Origin: Geosiphon pyriformis
Lineage: Eukaryota > Glomeromycota > Glomeromycetes > Archaeosporales > Geosiphonaceae
Reading direction: 5' to 3'
Length of the DNA: 64,000 nt
Assembly: GCA_016748015.1 (NCBI GenBank)
Contig: JAAOMT010000128.1
Coordinates: forward strand, 2,131,426 to 2,195,425
Shown here: positions 61,370 to 64,000 of the stretch, piece after piece
Position numbering within the stretch: position 1 is the stretch's first letter
Layout of the letters: every line of letters begins with the position of its first letter
Position numbers and translations under genes: made by a program
The notes under the pieces: generated by a model
What the model was told of the DNA's origin: nothing
What the model saw: only the letters and a program-made list of their open reading frames with translations
Database searches by the model: none

Positions 61370-62860
61370 AACGCTTTAAACCGAATATAAACTTAATCCG
61401 AACTTCCATCAACCTCGGAGTGACCATTGCTGAGGGCTATTTCATATCTGTCCACTACAGCACCGCAATTCCGATAGTTGCACACGTCAGACCATGCAAC
61501 GCTGTTTACATTACCACACCAGTTTCGTTACAAGTTTTGGATGATAAATTGAACTCCTAGGCCTTGGCGATCAGGCGTTGACGGTAAGTCTTTCGCTTAA
61601 TTTTTCTTTCTTACGACTTGTGACCCCTCAAACAGCGGGATGACGATTGTATCAAATTGTGAGTGAAGAACACGATCACTTTTCTGTAAATTTCACTCTG
61701 CAAACCCATAATTCTTCGTTTGATGCGCGAGAATGTTTTGTCGAGTCGCTGGAACTTGGGTTTCTTACGCTTTGAAGTAGAAAAGATGAGTTTGACTTTT
61801 TTTGAAATGAGTTCATCCATATATTTGCACAGGCGAATAATTCGTCCGACATCAGCAGAGCCTATTATGCCACTCTTAGAGGGGGGAATATCAAGTGAAA
61901 GGTGTACAAATGCCAGGATCAATAGAGACTGCATGGATGGAGCGTTTCGCGGACTTTTTTTTTGCATCTCTTTTATTTGTTGTGAATATATAGTTTTGAA
62001 ATGGAAAAAGCTGTGTACGCTTTTATCTAAGAAAAAAGGGTTTAAAATTAAAAATCCAGTTTTTAAAAATTTTTTCAACTAAAATCTTTAGCCTGTGTCC
62101 ATGTACATAGACATGCACTGACGAAGTGTGCAGATGCGAGACATAAAACAAATTTGAGAATGTCGAAATGCGAATTGTAATTGTCTGAGGCAATAATTTA
62201 CGCAACTGGATAGAAAGATGTATGCTGACACATGTTGTTGCTGTGTATAATTTCTCTCGTGATGTCAGAACGTGATCAAAATTTTTATCAGTTATATTGG
62301 TAGGAGCCGAACTTAAGCAACCCCATACTAGAATGCCGAGACGGACGACGCCTTTACAAAACTGTCGCTCGCCACATATAGCTAGAACATCATCAAAAAG
62401 TAGACGCTTCTGTTGAAACTTCATACGCTTCAGCCATTTATTTTCCATGATAAATTTTTGCTTCAACACACCACAACACCTTTGTTCCATCTCACCACAA
62501 TAATCAAACCCATCCCTTAAGGGCTAAGAAAGCATACTCATCGGATGTTTAATCGTTGAAGAGAACCACGAGTTTTGCAGAATGTATCGAAGAAGGTCGA
62601 AGGTAAGCGGCACAGACGACCAAGGTAACCACAACTTTTGAGACCACTCTGCGACTTGCTCTTTCCAATAGGGCCTTAAGTCCGAGTCGTTTGAAGTGAC
62701 GCCTGAGTCAATATCGAGAAGTTCATAGGTTGAAAATCGTGAAAGGAGGAGCTCTTTTTGCTTGGAAACCGTTCTTGGGAGCGAAGGTGTGGCGACGGTG
62801 CCAATGGCTACATTCTGGGGAGTTAGTTCGTGGAAAAAAGGAGGTGATAAAAAAATTCTC
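61370..62860 (-). mobile_element. TnpB/Fanzor-like transposon relic B
   Basis: Minus-strand N-terminal part about 62,840-62,600 (VATPSLPRTVSKQKELLL, SNDSDLRPYWKEQVAEWSQK). RuvC-I, SIHAVSIDPGICTPFT, is at about 61,940-61,890 with its Asp. A frameshift leads to GIIGSADVGRIIRLCKYMDE, then KFQRLDKTFSRIKRRIMGLQ and FDTIVIPLFEGSQVVRK, the RuvC-II strand with its Glu (about 61,650-61,615). A zinc-ribbon end follows, WCGNVNSVAWSDVCNYRNCG, then AVVDRYEIALSN. The catalytic RuvC-III Asp, expected in the second position of D-R-D, is Tyr. With frame breaks and this substitution it is dead. It is the most complete of the three copies. Confidence 0.75.
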
Positions 62861-62939
62861 TGAAATAATGATTATCAATAAAAATACTAATCGGTAACTT
62901 AATGCTTATCAGGTTCAGAATCGCTAAAATAAATACCTA

Positions 62940-64000
62940 CTTCCCACTTTCTTGAGCTAGCTTCTCAAAATGTTAATATCACTACCGCCACTCTGTTACC
63001 AACACAGATTACTTCTACGCCCATGTCTCTGGTGCAAAGCAAAAAGAGGATTTCGAGCGGCAAAAGCAACTCCTCGATTTTCAACCTACTCCAGCGATGT
63101 CGGGCAGGTATCAATTACAAACGATCAGGGCTTAAGACTCTATTGGAATGAACCCACCGTGATAGACTTTTTCCATTTGCCTTCGACTTCTTCAATATAT
63201 CTTTTTCGTTTATTCCGTACAACTCGTGATTCTTTTCGACAATGCGACCTCCGATAAGCATAAACTCTTACAAGACATCTCGCCATTAACACAGTCTTTA
63301 TCTGCCGCGTACAGGGAATGAGAGCTTCTTGTAATCTAAGAGAGTGTCAGAACAGGCGAAAAGCGCAAAGAAAAAACGACAGTAGCTCATCGCAAACGTC
63401 AGAAGATGGAAGATACTCTCAATCGTACACTATTAATCAATGTGTATTTGAACCATCCTCAAGCAGCTCTTGAAGCAGTGGATGGGCTTGACAAGATTTG
63501 CCTACAATATTGTTGTCTAATGGAGTCGATATCGCCGCTTTTATACAAAAATTCTCATTTGGGTAATTAGGCTTGGGTAAAGCCTCAATCCATCAAAGAT
63601 AAACTTAAGCTTTATACAAATATTTGGGGAGGAAAAGACGCTAATGAACACGAAGACAAGAAACTCCAAAAAGCTGCAATATGGGGCGAGCGCAAGTTCA
63701 TGCGAACTGCTGTATGTTTCGTAATATTGCTTCAGGATATGCGAGCAAAGCGCCTGCGAATATAATTGATGAAGCATTGGTTGCTACGGAAGAAGTAGTT
63801 AAGGTAATGTTAATTGGCAAAGTCTATCAGCACACTCTATTTCGATCTCGAAAAGATCTGCGGCAAACAACCACAATTCGTGAACAGAATTTTTCGGACC
63901 ACATAGAATCGTTTCTATGTCACTTTCCGTTGATGCTTAATACACATCTTTATAAACCTACCACCATTCTGGATAATGATAAGCGTGTTTTGTGGCCTCC
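62940..64000 (+). mobile_element. TnpB/Fanzor-like transposon relic C, partial at window edge
   Basis: Plus-strand counterpart of relics A and B. Near the start are SITNDQGLRLYWNEPTVIDF (about 63,110-63,175) and a DNA stretch, 63,180-63,480, that aligns with the 5' part of relic A. At the window end SFLCHFPLMLNTHLYKPTTI leads into LDNDKRVLWPP, matching relic A at 47,900-48,000. The catalytic part would lie past 64,000. Several frame changes are visible, so it is probably also inactive. It points away from relic B. Confidence 0.65.

Noticed and set aside
1-64000. tRNA or rRNA genes
   Set aside because: I looked for B-box-like GGTTCGAATCC and rRNA signatures by eye and saw none; a covariance-model scan would be decisive.

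Overview
The window looks like nuclear DNA of a fungus. An arbuscular mycorrhizal fungus (Glomeromycotina) is the best guess. The grounds are: very AT-rich intergenic DNA; short canonical GT-AG introns; a 7TM-RGS receptor, an ammonium transporter and a hemerythrin-like gene; a U1 snRNA; and a LINE with a CCHC ORF1 and an endonuclease/RT/RNase H ORF2, of a type I associate with Rhizophagus-like genomes. The taxon is an inference, not something the sequence states.

Layout. 1-7.5 kb is mostly gene debris: a 5'-truncated telomerase reverse transcriptase (TERT) fragment and several unidentified minus-strand exons. 8.2-15.6 kb is a LINE copy so rich in C>T/G>A changes that it is barely recognisable. 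17.5-31 kb is a gene island: an Asn-tract membrane protein, a nine-exon pseudokinase with a C2-like N-terminus, a four-exon 7TM-RGS protein, a small acidic/coiled-coil protein, and a dead ammonium-transporter paralog. 31.6 kb holds a U1 snRNA gene, 34 kb an intact ammonium transporter, and 37 kb a hemerythrin HHE protein. 40.7-41.5 kb carries a degenerate repeat. 42-45.8 kb (minus) encodes a large RGS-domain protein with six copies of a KLxxx[FL]G motif. 47.3-48.7 kb is a relic of a TnpB/Fanzor-like element, followed by a three-exon WD-like protein. 53.8-60.6 kb is a second, far less damaged copy of the same LINE. 61.4-64 kb holds two more relics of the same Fanzor-like family, head to head, the second running off the window.

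How parts may relate. The two RGS proteins would both act on heterotrimeric G-protein signalling, one at the membrane as a receptor-like regulator and one soluble. The ammonium transporter has tandem GATA motifs beside its TATA box, as expected for nitrogen control in fungi. The repeat fraction shows two decay modes. The LINEs decay almost purely by transitions: stops replace Gln, Arg or Trp codons while the frame survives for about 1.9 kb. The Fanzor-like, TERT and ammonium-transporter relics decay by indels as well.

Gene models with introns were checked by hand for splice signals and phase. Those for the pseudokinase, 7TM-RGS, HHE, RGS/KLxxx[FL]G, ammonium transporter and WD-like genes close in frame across all exons.
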